From Thiogranum sp. (GTDB lineage Bacteria > Pseudomonadota > Gammaproteobacteria > DSM-19610): a stretch of DNA of 64,000 nucleotides. The number at the start of each line of letters is the position of its first letter. The first letter of the stretch is position 1. The notes under the pieces were generated by a model. It saw only the letters and a program-made list of their open reading frames with translations, had not been told where the DNA came from and ran no database searches. The stretch covers positions 62,001 to 126,000 of the forward strand of contig JASBSS010000007.1 of assembly GCA_030148805.1 (NCBI GenBank). The letters run 5' to 3'. The position numbers and the translations under genes are program-made. Shown in pieces: positions 54,974 through 63,432 of this stretch.

Positions 54974-56119
54974 TCAGGCCAACCCCTTCAACAGCCCAGC
55001 AAACGATCCCAGCGGCAGGCGATCGAACAACCAGGCCATGCCGGCGAGACCGGTGGCGAATGACGCGAATTTGATCGCCGACGAGCGCCAGGGCCGACAG
55101 CGCGCCAATCCGAGCAACAACAGAAACGGGGCGACGATCAACAGCTGCCCCGCCTCGATACCCAGATTGAAGGCGAACAGCGAGCTGATCAGTTCCTCTT
55201 TGGCAATACTGATTTCACGCAAGACCCCGACGAATCCCAAGCCGTGAACCAGGCCAAAGGCGAACACCAGCAACGTGCGATGGCGTACCTGCCTGGCAAA
55301 CAGGTTTTCAAGCGCGACGTAGAGGATGCTAAAAGCGATCAGGGGTTCGACAATCACCGCCGGCAGGGACACCAGACCGAAAAATGCCAGGCCCAGGGTC
55401 ACGCTGTGGGCCACGGTGAACGCGGTGACCACCTTCAGGGTATCGCGCCAACCGGTGGTGGCGAGTATCACCGTAAGGATGAACAGGACGTGGTCCAGCC
55501 CCGTCAATATATGCTCCACCCCCAATTTGAAGAAGCGCCAGACGCGCGCCAACAGCAAGGGAGGCGCGGCGGCGACCGGCAGGTCGGCACGCGGATGTTT
55601 CGCCTCCAGCAACGCCTCGCCCAACACCTTGTCCAGGGCGTCGGGGCGGACCAGGCGGACGACCTGGACGTGGCGGTCATCGACATCCAGCAGCGCCTCG
55701 CTGTCGATCGTCAGCGCGCTGACCGGCAGCGGGCAGTGGAACCTCAGGTGGACCAGGCTGTTGCCGGATGGCAGCCGGGAGAACGGTGACATGCTCACCA
55801 GCGCGCAGGCCGACCCGGCGCTGCTCAATCGCAACGCGCGGTTGAAATAGTCGCGATAATAGTCCAGCTCGGAAGTGGCGAACATCAATGGTCGCAGCTG
55901 GGCCGGTACCCGCAGATAGTAATCGACGGTGTTGCTGCCGTCGACGGTGACCACCGCGTTGCTCACGCTGCCGATGGATTCGTGCGCCGCCAGGGGTTGC
56001 GTCAGCGCGCACAGGACCAGCAACGCCAACCGGCCGGCCCACCGGGCGAGCCCCGCAGCGCTGCAAGCGCCCCGGGCACCCAAGCCTCGGGTGGGGCTAC
56101 GGCCTGCCCGCTTAATCAA
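54974..56119 (-). CDS. HupE/UreJ-type membrane protein with exported N-terminal domain
   Basis: The protein is 381 residues. After a signal peptide (cleavage after QPLAA) a periplasmic domain of about 140 residues is followed by a HupE/UreJ_2 membrane domain: FFKLGVEHILTGLDHVLFIL, TAFTVAHSVTLGLAFFGLVS, ALENLFARQVRHRTLLVFAF and GLVHGLGFVGVLREISIAKE, rich in intramembrane histidines. Relatives are linked to nickel or other metal handling. The start is a TTG overlapping the end of the upstream gene by eight bases. The N-terminal positively charged stretch is longer than normal, so a downstream start is possible. Confidence 0.85.
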   Translation of the reverse strand: MIKRAGRSPTRGLGARGACSAAGLARWAGRLALLVLCALTQPLAAHESIGSVSNAVVTVDGSNTVDYYLRVPAQLRPLMFATSELDYYRDYFNRALRLSSAGSACALVSMSPFSRLPSGNSLVHLRFHCPLPVSALTIDSEALLDVDDRHVQVVRLVRPDALDKVLGEALLEAKHPRADLPVAAAPPLLLARVWRFFKLGVEHILTGLDHVLFILTVILATTGWRDTLKVVTAFTVAHSVTLGLAFFGLVSLPAVIVEPLIAFSILYVALENLFARQVRHRTLLVFAFGLVHGLGFVGVLREISIAKEELISSLFAFNLGIEAGQLLIVAPFLLLLGLARCRPWRSSAIKFASFATGLAGMAWLFDRLPLGSFAGLLKGLA

Positions 56120-57797
56120 GCTCCACCGTACGATCGTCCAGCACCGGCGAGATCATCTGCACCTGTTTGATGTAATTGACGATCTCGTCGACCGCTGTGG
56201 TATCGGGGACGACCTCGGCGGTTTCCGGGAACGGCGGCGGCGGCGTGGTGGAAGCGAAACTGTAGAGCTTTTCCATGTAGACGGGGTTGACCACCGTGTC
56301 CACCACCATCGGGTCGCCGTCGACGGTCAAATCGACCAGCTTCTGGTCCTGCGGCGCATCGGGCCGATAGGTGTAGCGAACCTTCTCGTTCCAGCGCATC
56401 ACATCGCCGCCGGGCCATTGATAAGGATCCGGGCCGAACTGCTGGTTGAGCAGGGTGTTGAGGACGTTGCGCACGAATTTGCCGGGTACCATGCCCACAT
56501 AGACCTTGTTGTCACCCCAGTTCGGCGACACCATGTTCCAGACATCGCCCACGGTGATCACACCAGGGATAATGGTCTCCCCGTAGCGAATGCCGCGAAA
56601 ATGACAGAGTTGCGCGCCGAAGATCTGGGTATAGGTGTCGCAGAGAAAGTTCGCCATGTTCGACTGGGTCTCCCCACGGCGCCAGATCAGCGTGGAGGTG
56701 GTGCCGATTTCCTCTTCCAGCATGCGTTTGAACGGCGCGTAGGCCTTTTGTGCCAGGCGCAAGACCTTGCGATCGGGCTTCACGTCCTTGCTGACGATGC
56801 GATGGATTTCGCTGTCGGCGAGGGTGATTTCGCCGTTGGGCTCCACGCGTACGTCCAGCTGGCCGAGATAGACACCGTGCGACCCGGCCTGGGTGACGAT
56901 CACCTGGCGTCCGTCGGCGCCTTGGAGCACCTTGGGATCGAGAAAGATGTCGTGCGAGTGACCGCCCAGAATCACGTCGATGCCGGCTTGAAGGGTGGCG
57001 AACTTCTCGTCCTGAAGTTTGCCGAAGTGCGACATCGCGACCACCAGATCCGGCTTGTAGGTGGCACGCAACTGCGCCACCAACGCGCTGACCTCGGCCG
57101 CCACCTCGAAGCCCTGCGGGGAGCCGTTGGGCGCGCACTGGATACCGGTGCAGAAGGCGCCGCCCAGATCCACCAGGGGGTGAACCAGCCCCAGCAGGAT
57201 CACGCGCTTGGTGGGCAGGTCCTTGACCAGGAACGGCGGGTAGACCAGTTCACCGCGCTGCTCGGGGGTGTTCTGCTCGCTCTCGGAGTAGCGCAAGGTG
57301 GTGGCGACGGTGGGGAAGTCGATCATGTCGACCACCCGCAGGAAATCGTCCCGCCCATAGGCGAAGTCGCGGTTGCCCGGTACCCAGGCGTCGTAGCCGA
57401 TGGCGTTCAGAACCGGGATCACCCGCTCGCCGCGGGTGATCTGCGCCACCGGCGAGCCGTCGAAGGTATCACCGGAATCCGTCAGCATGGCGTTCACGCG
57501 TCCGTGCCTGAGCCTTTTGGCCAGCGTTGCGATCTGCGCGTAGCCCCCCAACTTGCCTTCCGTGGCGGCGATGCCCGCGTACTGATCGACGTTCTCGGGT
57601 TCGGCGTGATAGACCGGCAAGAAGAAACCATGGGTATCGTTCGTCCACAGCAGCCTGATCTCGTCGGGACGCCCGGCCTTGCCGGCGTCGGCGGGCCGCG
57701 CCGCCTGGGCGAGTTGTGCCGCCAGCAGAGTGGACAGGATCATCAGCAGACCCAGGGCCGGCCGCCGATGGCATAAGTTCGTCGCTCGCAGCTTCAT
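56112..57797 (-). CDS. SoxB-like / 5'-nucleotidase-family metallophosphatase
   Basis: The protein is 561 residues with a signal peptide (cleaved after LAQA). The metallophosphatase core has NDTHG at 53-57, the metal ligand region LTDSGDTFDG, and MSHFGK and GGHSHDIFLD. A C-terminal nucleotidase-type domain contains WRRGETQSNMANFLCDTYTQ and VTVGDVWNMVSP. The spacing and PVYHAEPENVDQYAG recall SoxB thiosulfohydrolase. The block that is GNHE in nucleotidases is GNRDF here, so the usual catalytic histidine is arginine. The substrate is uncertain. It is first gene of the three-gene operon. Confidence 0.78.
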   Translation of the reverse strand: MKLRATNLCHRRPALGLLMILSTLLAAQLAQAARPADAGKAGRPDEIRLLWTNDTHGFFLPVYHAEPENVDQYAGIAATEGKLGGYAQIATLAKRLRHGRVNAMLTDSGDTFDGSPVAQITRGERVIPVLNAIGYDAWVPGNRDFAYGRDDFLRVVDMIDFPTVATTLRYSESEQNTPEQRGELVYPPFLVKDLPTKRVILLGLVHPLVDLGGAFCTGIQCAPNGSPQGFEVAAEVSALVAQLRATYKPDLVVAMSHFGKLQDEKFATLQAGIDVILGGHSHDIFLDPKVLQGADGRQVIVTQAGSHGVYLGQLDVRVEPNGEITLADSEIHRIVSKDVKPDRKVLRLAQKAYAPFKRMLEEEIGTTSTLIWRRGETQSNMANFLCDTYTQIFGAQLCHFRGIRYGETIIPGVITVGDVWNMVSPNWGDNKVYVGMVPGKFVRNVLNTLLNQQFGPDPYQWPGGDVMRWNEKVRYTYRPDAPQDQKLVDLTVDGDPMVVDTVVNPVYMEKLYSFASTTPPPPFPETAEVVPDTTAVDEIVNYIKQVQMISPVLDDRTVELD

Positions 57798-58041
57798 TGA
57801 ATCGTCTCCTTATGGAAGACCCGCCAATCGCGTGATAGGGGCACCGTTTCTTAGTTAAGCACGGAGGGAACGAGTGACTACCCGTGACGATGGCGGGTGA
57901 AGCCGCTGGCAACCCCTCTGACGTCCGGGGTTGCATGAGCGAAAGAGTGTCAATTCCTCGGAACCGGTGTACCCCTCGGCCTAAGCCCCTAACCTGTAAC
58001 ACCTTCCCCCGCGAGTGATCCGTTCCAGGCTGGCCGTGAAC

Positions 58042-58674
58042 CTAGCCTCCGGGACGCGCGTGGTTTTGCAAGAACTCCACGATTGCCCGGATCGCCGCTT
58101 CGCTCGGTGGTTGTTTATGCATGGCCGACATGTTTTGGCGCATGCGTGCGACGACGCCCGGCCATTCGTCCCGCGTATGTTGGCGCGGATCGGGCAGCAC
58201 ATGGCATTGCGAACAGACGTCACGATAAGCACGGCCGGGCGGTGAATCGAGATTCGGATAATTTTCCGGGTCTATTGGTCGCTGGGCATGTTTTTTCAGG
58301 TATTCGGTTATGAGTTTCAATTCACCGTCGTTGGGAACGAAAATTCCCATCTGCCCGCCCATCATCGGTTGCATCATGCGCATGCGCGCGTACATGCGTT
58401 CGACGACCGCAGGCCATTCGGCTGCGATGTGCAAACCCGGTCCAGGCAGGTTATGACACTGACTGCAATAGCGCTGGACAAGATGAGCCTGGGGAGAATC
58501 CGGCTCCGGCAGCAGTTCGGGATCGATACCGGGCGGTAATACGTCACCCATCATCCGCTGCATCATATCGCGCATACTGTCCATTTGCGCCCAGCTCAGT
58601 CCTGCGAACAAAACCAGCGGCAGCAGCAACAAAAAGAAGCGAAAGCCCAGGAATTCAAAACGTAACGCCTTCAT
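58042..58674 (-). CDS. Diheme c-type cytochrome
   Basis: The protein is 210 residues from an ATG preceded by GAGGAGTTCT. It has a signal peptide or N-terminal anchor (FLGFRFFLLLLPLVLFAGLS). Two similar heme units follow: CSQCHNLPGPGLHIAAEWPA, then VVERMYARM, and CSQCHVLPDPRQHTRDEWPG, then VVARMRQNM. Each has CxxCH followed by a W-P-x-V-V-x-R-M helix, so the protein is an internal duplication. It is a periplasmic electron carrier. The gap of 244 bases between this gene and the SoxB-like start shows no other gene. Confidence 0.87.
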   Translation of the reverse strand: MKALRFEFLGFRFFLLLLPLVLFAGLSWAQMDSMRDMMQRMMGDVLPPGIDPELLPEPDSPQAHLVQRYCSQCHNLPGPGLHIAAEWPAVVERMYARMRMMQPMMGGQMGIFVPNDGELKLITEYLKKHAQRPIDPENYPNLDSPPGRAYRDVCSQCHVLPDPRQHTRDEWPGVVARMRQNMSAMHKQPPSEAAIRAIVEFLQNHARPGG

Positions 58675-59005
58675 AGAACTCCTCGTCGATTTGAAGACGC
58701 TCTTTCCGCGTCTACCGACAGCACCGAATGCAGGATGCACGCCAAGTCACAATCCGACACGGATCCGCTCCAATGTCGCATGGCAGCGATCGGGGGCGCA
58801 TTTCACTGTCCATTTTTCAGACAAAGCTGTAGCAAAACAGATCAGCGCAACGGGCTACAGCCCAACAATTGCCGCTGTTGCCACGTTTCGCGGCCAGTCC
58901 CTGCTGGTGCCGAACTTGCATGTCAGTGTGAACCCGGTCACTTGCTGGTACGGCTGGCGTGGCAGATTCCTGCTGATTGGTCCCGATCTCGAGGAGAAAA
59001 CGATC
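58675..59005. other. Divergent intergenic region
   Basis: The region lies between the diheme cytochrome and a glutathione transferase. No gene is recognised. A frame runs through it into the transferase, but the good ribosome binding site is at the internal ATG. Confidence 0.4.
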
Positions 59006-59668
59006 ATGAACAAGTTGCAACTCTACAGCGCCGACGTCTGCCCCTTCGCCTATCGGGTCAGGCTCTGCCTGCACGAAAAGGCCATTGAGCACGAGCTGAT
59101 CCCCATCAATCTTGACAACATTCCGGACTGGTACTACGAGTTGTCACCCACGGGTCGCGCACCGCTGCTCAGACTGGGCGAACACCTCATCTGGGAAAGC
59201 CTGGTGATGAACGAGTTTCTCGAGGACGCCTATCCTGAGCGCCCCCTGTTGCCCAAAGACCCGGTGGCGAGGGCCCATGCGCGTATCTGGATCGACTACT
59301 GCAACTCCACCTTCCAACCCAGTTTCTGCGGCCTGGTGTTCGAACTGGATGAAAGCAAGCATGAGGCCATCAGGACGGCGCTGCGTGAGAGCCTGAAAGT
59401 CATCGATGCCGCCCTGGCGGAATCGTCCTCGGGACCGTTTTGGCTGGGGGAAGAGCTCAGTCTGGTGGATATCACCTTTTATCCTTTCTTTGAGCATGCA
59501 CCGGTTCTGGCGCGGTATCGCAGTTTCGAAATGCCGACCGATCACGAAAACATCAACCGCTGGCTCGCGGCAATGCGGGCACGCCGATCGGTTCGGGACA
59601 ACGCGCGCGATGCGGACTTCTATCTTCAGGCCTATAAACCCTATCTGGATGGGACTATCGGCAAATGA
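59006..59668 (+). CDS. Glutathione S-transferase family protein
   Basis: The protein is 220 residues from the ATG after GAGGAGAAAACGATC. The thioredoxin-like half is MNKLQLYSADVCPFAYRVRL with CPFAYR at the active site, LSPTGRAPLLRLGEHLIWES and the conserved ESLVMNEFLEDAYP. The helical half is LGEELSLVDITFYPFFEHAP. The CPFA site suggests an Omega- or dehydroascorbate-reductase-like enzyme with a catalytic cysteine. The physiological substrate is unknown. Confidence 0.88.
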   Translation: MNKLQLYSADVCPFAYRVRLCLHEKAIEHELIPINLDNIPDWYYELSPTGRAPLLRLGEHLIWESLVMNEFLEDAYPERPLLPKDPVARAHARIWIDYCNSTFQPSFCGLVFELDESKHEAIRTALRESLKVIDAALAESSSGPFWLGEELSLVDITFYPFFEHAPVLARYRSFEMPTDHENINRWLAAMRARRSVRDNARDADFYLQAYKPYLDGTIGK

Positions 59669-59844
59669 CCCCCGATCGTGTCGCTCGCCGGCTGGACCGT
59701 ACCCGCGTCGCACCCGGGTGACCGGCACCGCCGGCAGAATCTTCCTGCGGGTAGCGCCATCGAATCCGCCACCTGATTAGGAACCCGACCTGCTCGGCAC
59801 ATCCCCGCCCTCCCGTCCGCGCAATGGCTGATGACGCCTAGCGA

Positions 59845-59864
59845 TACTGTATGCATAATCAGTA
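59845..59864 (+). promoter_or_regulatory. LexA (SOS) box
   Basis: TACTGTATGCATAATCAGTA matches the gammaproteobacterial LexA box TACTGT(AT)4ACAGTA at 16 of 20 positions, with the essential CTG-N10-CAG. It ends three bases before the ATG of the radical SAM/UDG remnant, so a bound LexA would cover the start region. The internal CATAAT may be the -10 box. Confidence 0.85.
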
Positions 59865-59867
59865 TCC

Positions 59868-60548
59868 ATGGATATCTTGCGCAAACTCGCCATCCTGGCC
59901 GACGCGGCCAAGTACGATGCCTCCTGCGCCTCCGGTGGCGGTACGCGCCGCAACTCCTTGTCGGGAAGGGGTATTGGCTCAACCGAGAGCATGGGTATCT
60001 GTCATTCCTACGCACCGGATGGACGATGCATTTCCTTGCTGAAAATCCTGCTCACCAATTTCTGCAAGTACGAATGCGCCTATAGCGTGAACCGCAATTC
60101 GTCCGCCAAGCCGCGCGCCCGGTTCTCCGTCGAGGAGGTCGTGCAACTGACCCTGGATTTCTACCGTCGTAACTATATCGAAGGCCTGTTTCTGAGCAGC
60201 GGCGTCATCCGCGACCCCGATTACACCATGGAGCAGCTCGTGGAGGTCGCGCGGCGCTTGCGCCTGGAGCACGACTTTCGCGGCTACATCCATCTAAAAA
60301 CGATTCCAGACGCCGACGGCGATCTGGGCAGTACCGCCGCCAGCGCGGTGCTGGGAGGCAGTTTTCGCCTGGCCGACCGCCGTGGTGAAATCTTTCGGCG
60401 TGACAGGTATCTAGTGTTGGTGACCTATCACCCTGCCTATGTGTTACGGCTGGCCCACGGGCGGGCCAAGGCGGCTGCCTTCGAGGCCCTGTGCGGGGAC
60501 TTCACGCTCGCAGGGAAGCTGACATCGGAGTCCCGGCTCCGGCCGTGA
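59868..60548 (+). pseudogene. Fusion remnant: DNA-repair radical SAM protein N-terminus joined to uracil-DNA glycosylase C-terminus
   Basis: The frame is 226 codons. Residues 1-150 (ILADAAKYDASCASGGGTRR, GICHSYAPDGRCISLLKILL, GLFLSSGVIRDPDYTMEQLV, RGYIHLKTIPDAD) match the N-terminus of the putative DNA modification/repair radical SAM family that is normally linked to a UDG gene. The radical SAM cluster motif is degraded: Cys66-x3-Cys70-x2-Ser73 instead of a third cysteine. From about residue 152 (LGSTAASAVLGGSFRLADRR, LVLVTYHPAYVLRL) it is the end of a family 4/5-type UDG. A deletion that fused two neighbouring genes explains this. Radical SAM activity is unlikely. Confidence 0.78.
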
Positions 60549-60816
60549 ATGGAGTTGATTTTTGTTAATGAGGTTTGGGTCTCCACGGACTAGAGTGCTT
60601 CCAGCAACTGCCTCGTACCCTCTTCTGGCGGCCGTTGCGCAGGGGGATCAAGCTGGGCGCCCAGATGCGTACCGTCGGCTAGACGCCTCCGGATGTTTGC
60701 CTCCCAAGCCGAACCCTGGCTTCGGAAGAAGAAAAAAGAGGGGGGGGGAGCCGGGGAGATAACCCGGGCTATTCAAAACTGCAAGATGTAACGAAGGGAT
60801 CAGTTAAGGAGGCATC

Positions 60817-61020
60817 ATGAAGTTCATCGGACTGATCTGTCTGGTGGCCTTGCTCGCTTCGTGCGCGGGTCATGACAGAAGAGAGGACAGACGCGAAGAC
60901 CGTCGCGAGGATCGCCAGGATCGTCGGCACGACGAGGTGGAAAGTCAGTATAATCAGGGCCTCGATCGGTACCCGGTGAGGACTTACGCGGCAAGCCGGT
61001 ATCCTGCGGTTTCCTCTTAA
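60817..61020 (+). CDS. Small lipoprotein with RRED repeats
   Basis: The protein is 67 residues from the ATG after AAGGAGGCATC. The lipoprotein signal MKFIGLICLVALLASC ends at Cys16. Then follow tandem RRED units (residues about 21-33) running into RQDRRHDEVE, a highly charged helix, and a tyrosine-rich tail (YNQGLDRYPVRTYAASRYPA). The function is unknown. Such small envelope lipoproteins often arise by repeat expansion. It appears monocistronic. The 268 bases upstream contain a run of nine G but no gene. Confidence 0.75.
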   Translation: MKFIGLICLVALLASCAGHDRREDRREDRREDRQDRRHDEVESQYNQGLDRYPVRTYAASRYPAVSS

Positions 61021-61181
61021 TGCAGGCCGCGCCCTCGACCTAGGCGATCAGCGTTGTGTTTCAGGCACCGCTTGCACCGGAGCGCGAGGATACGCACATG
61101 TCTTCACCCCGGCCAGGGCGATCGTTGTCAACCGGGGGGTGCAATAATTACCGCGTGGCGCCTGCGCGGCGCAGTTCGCAC

Positions 61182-61210
61182 TTGACGCATGGTCGATATT
61201 GATTTAATGA
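61182..61210 (+). promoter_or_regulatory. Possible promoter of the cysteine-containing uncharacterised gene
   Basis: TTGACG and TAATGA are 17 bases apart, about 50 bases before the ATG at 61262. The sequence around it is less GC-rich than the neighbourhood. Confidence 0.4.
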
Positions 61211-61261
61211 TAATCCAATCGAGCGGCCCACAACGCCTCAACGAAGCCCAGGATCTGGATC

Positions 61262-62008
61262 ATGCGGTACACAATTTCAGTTCGGGGAAAGACCGAGGAT
61301 ATTCCGATCATTCCGTTCCTGGCAAAGAATTATCCGGGAATTTCGTCCAGCGAGATCGACAGTGTATTCGGTTTTCTCGAAAAATCGACCCTCTACGGGG
61401 GACGTCCGTTCACCGAACCCCAGATCAGCGATGCCGATGTGCAAGCGCTGTATTCGTATGGCATTGGAGTACGGATTCCGCTCACCAATCACTATGCAAC
61501 ACGGGCGGAGTACGAGGAAAATCGCCGACTCCTGGAAAAATACCACCGCCAGGGCAATGCGGTCATCGTCACGAATGACGAGCTAGCGTCGTGGATACGA
61601 GAGGAATTTCCACTCTATAAGATCGAAGCGAGCGTGATTAAGAATATTGACAGTTATCGCGACATCGATAACGCATTCACACGCTACGATACGGTGGTCC
61701 TACCAATGCGACTGAACCAAGACCTTGACTTCTTACGTGGGATCCGGGGGAAAAATCGTATCACCCTGTTTGCCAACGCCGGCTGTGCGCTGACCTGCCC
61801 CTCGAAGATCTGTTATCCGGCGATCTCCAAAATGAATAAGTACAAGGGCGGCGAGTTCAAGTGTTCGCAATCACTCAAGTACCGCGAACTCCACGGTATG
61901 GTGGACTTCGATCTGGAGGAACTTGAAAGCTTGGGGTTTCACCGCTTCAAATTACTGCGCGCTAAGCCCGCGACTATTGCCGGCTTTAAGGGTGTAACCG
62001 GATTCTGA
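61262..62008 (+). CDS. Uncharacterised protein with cysteine cluster, possibly U32-peptidase-like barrel
   Basis: The protein is 248 residues. It begins MRYTISVRGKTEDIPIIPFL. The first half includes YSYGIGVRIPLTNHYATRAE and VIVTNDELASWIREEFPLYK. The second half has EASVIKNIDSYRDIDNAFTR, YDTVVLPMRLNQDLDFLRGI and the cluster RITLFANAGCALTCPSKICY, with a further cysteine in KGGEFKCSQ. A strand followed by NAGC-x3-CP-x3-C is reminiscent of the iron-sulfur site in U32-type TIM barrels such as UbiU/UbiV, but I cannot assign it firmly. The codon make-up is less GC-rich than most genes here. Confidence 0.6.
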   Translation: MRYTISVRGKTEDIPIIPFLAKNYPGISSSEIDSVFGFLEKSTLYGGRPFTEPQISDADVQALYSYGIGVRIPLTNHYATRAEYEENRRLLEKYHRQGNAVIVTNDELASWIREEFPLYKIEASVIKNIDSYRDIDNAFTRYDTVVLPMRLNQDLDFLRGIRGKNRITLFANAGCALTCPSKICYPAISKMNKYKGGEFKCSQSLKYRELHGMVDFDLEELESLGFHRFKLLRAKPATIAGFKGVTGF

Positions 62009-62090
62009 CACCGACACGTGACGCCAAGACCCTTGCTCCAACACCCGTATCTGGCTGCCGAATCACCCTGACATTCCTGGAATCGGAAGG

Positions 62091-63044
62091 TCAGGCTAGT
62101 TGCTCCGTGGCGCCAAACCAGAAAGCCAGATCTTTGTTCAGAAATTCCTCTGCCGTCATGTAGTGGGACCCGTCACAGGAGAAGTTAAGACCGATCATGC
62201 CATTTACCAGGTTGATCGAACCCGATCGCAGGTATATCACGTCGTCGGCATAGCGCAATTCCTTCATGTAGTTCAACGCCGCGGCCACCTGCGCCTCCCC
62301 GACGAGCGCATTCTCGGGATAGGAACAGCGCGGATAGAGCAGCAGCAACTCCGGATCCAGCAACTGGTCGATACTGTGCAGCCGGTAATTGTAAGGGTCT
62401 TTATGTTCCCAAAAGGTGGCTCGCGCACCCGAGAAGTGCAACTTGACATGAAAGACGCCGTGTTGAGTTAACATCTTCTCGACCTGCCTGAGCACTTCGT
62501 CAATACGCTCATCCACGAGACTTTGACTGCGCTGTTGTGAAAACAGCGCGGACCGGATCGCGGGGTCGCCCTTGTACTGGCCCCATTTCTCCTGCTGGGG
62601 TGCCTGCACCGCTTCGAGATCGAGCGCTTGCAGCTCAAAGTCAGCGATGACGAATCCCAACAACTCGACACCTCTACGCACCGCATGCACCGCCGAGATG
62701 CAGGGTTCGTGCGAACATCGACTGATGTAGGCATTCGACAACATGAAGCCCTGGTAGGGCAATGCCCCTTGCAAATAGGGCCTGTTGGTCAAATTTTGTC
62801 CTCTGAGCCCGGGATCGATACCGGACGGACCGACATTGGCGGAAAGCTGTAGCCCCTCGGCATCCAGGGCATATAACAAACTGGACGAGGGCAGATGCCG
62901 CTGTCCCTCCACCAGACAATGATCCAATCTCCGTGCATCCGGCCACACCGCACTGCAATCCGCCGCCAGCCGTGACAAAGGGTCCGCGACAAGCCCCGCC
63001 AAGAATTCTTTTTTATGCGATACGGCCTCTTTGAACCAACTCAC
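62091..63044 (-). CDS. PDC/Cache sensor-domain protein without output domain
   Basis: The protein is about 317 residues from a GTG preceded by AAGGTCGG. The N-terminal half shows the Cache pattern: SSLLYALDAEGLQLSANVGP, GLRGQNLTNRPYLQGALPYQ, GFMLSNAYISRCSHEPCISA and VRRGVELLGFVIADFELQAL. The C-terminal half (VFHVKLHFSGARATFWEHKD, LHSIDQLLDPELLLLYPRCS, VIYLRSGSINLVNGMIGLNF) has no output domain I know. There is no signal peptide or membrane segment from this start, so it would be cytoplasmic. Frame further upstream is poor. Confidence 0.7.
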   Translation of the reverse strand: MSWFKEAVSHKKEFLAGLVADPLSRLAADCSAVWPDARRLDHCLVEGQRHLPSSSLLYALDAEGLQLSANVGPSGIDPGLRGQNLTNRPYLQGALPYQGFMLSNAYISRCSHEPCISAVHAVRRGVELLGFVIADFELQALDLEAVQAPQQEKWGQYKGDPAIRSALFSQQRSQSLVDERIDEVLRQVEKMLTQHGVFHVKLHFSGARATFWEHKDPYNYRLHSIDQLLDPELLLLYPRCSYPENALVGEAQVAAALNYMKELRYADDVIYLRSGSINLVNGMIGLNFSCDGSHYMTAEEFLNKDLAFWFGATEQLA

Positions 63045-63432
63045 GTTTGCCGACCTTGAAAGACCAAAATAAGATGGAAAGCAAGATCCAGGCCACCAGC
63101 CAGGAGAACTGTTGGTCACGCCACTGCATGACTCTGAACCACCAAAGTAAGCGCGACGCTTTCGAAGGATCAGGGGGGAAGCGAGGTGGCGGCAGTCGAC
63201 TTCGGTGTTAGCGGCTGCACGCTGGTGCGTGCGCACGCGGGGCTGCACGCAATTGGCGCCGGATATGCCGCCAGGCCATCACCCGTTGTTCGAACCAGGC
63301 AAGCCAGCCAAACCTCGATTGTGCGGCAGGGGCGGTCTTCACCTTGCCCCTACCTTGCTATCGAGGTTGCAAGAAAACCCAAGGATTCATTGCACCGTGC
63401 GGCGTGCAACACCTCGGATTGCCAAGCGTGGA
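63045..63432. other. Intergenic region with a long imperfect hairpin
   Basis: No gene is recognised between the Cache protein and dabA. An inverted repeat with outer arms AACCTCGAT (63311-63319) and ATCGAGGTT (63360-63368) encloses a second pair, GGGGC/GCCCC. It lies about 65 bases past the dabA stop on the leftward strand and could end transcription, but no T-tract follows. Confidence 0.5.
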
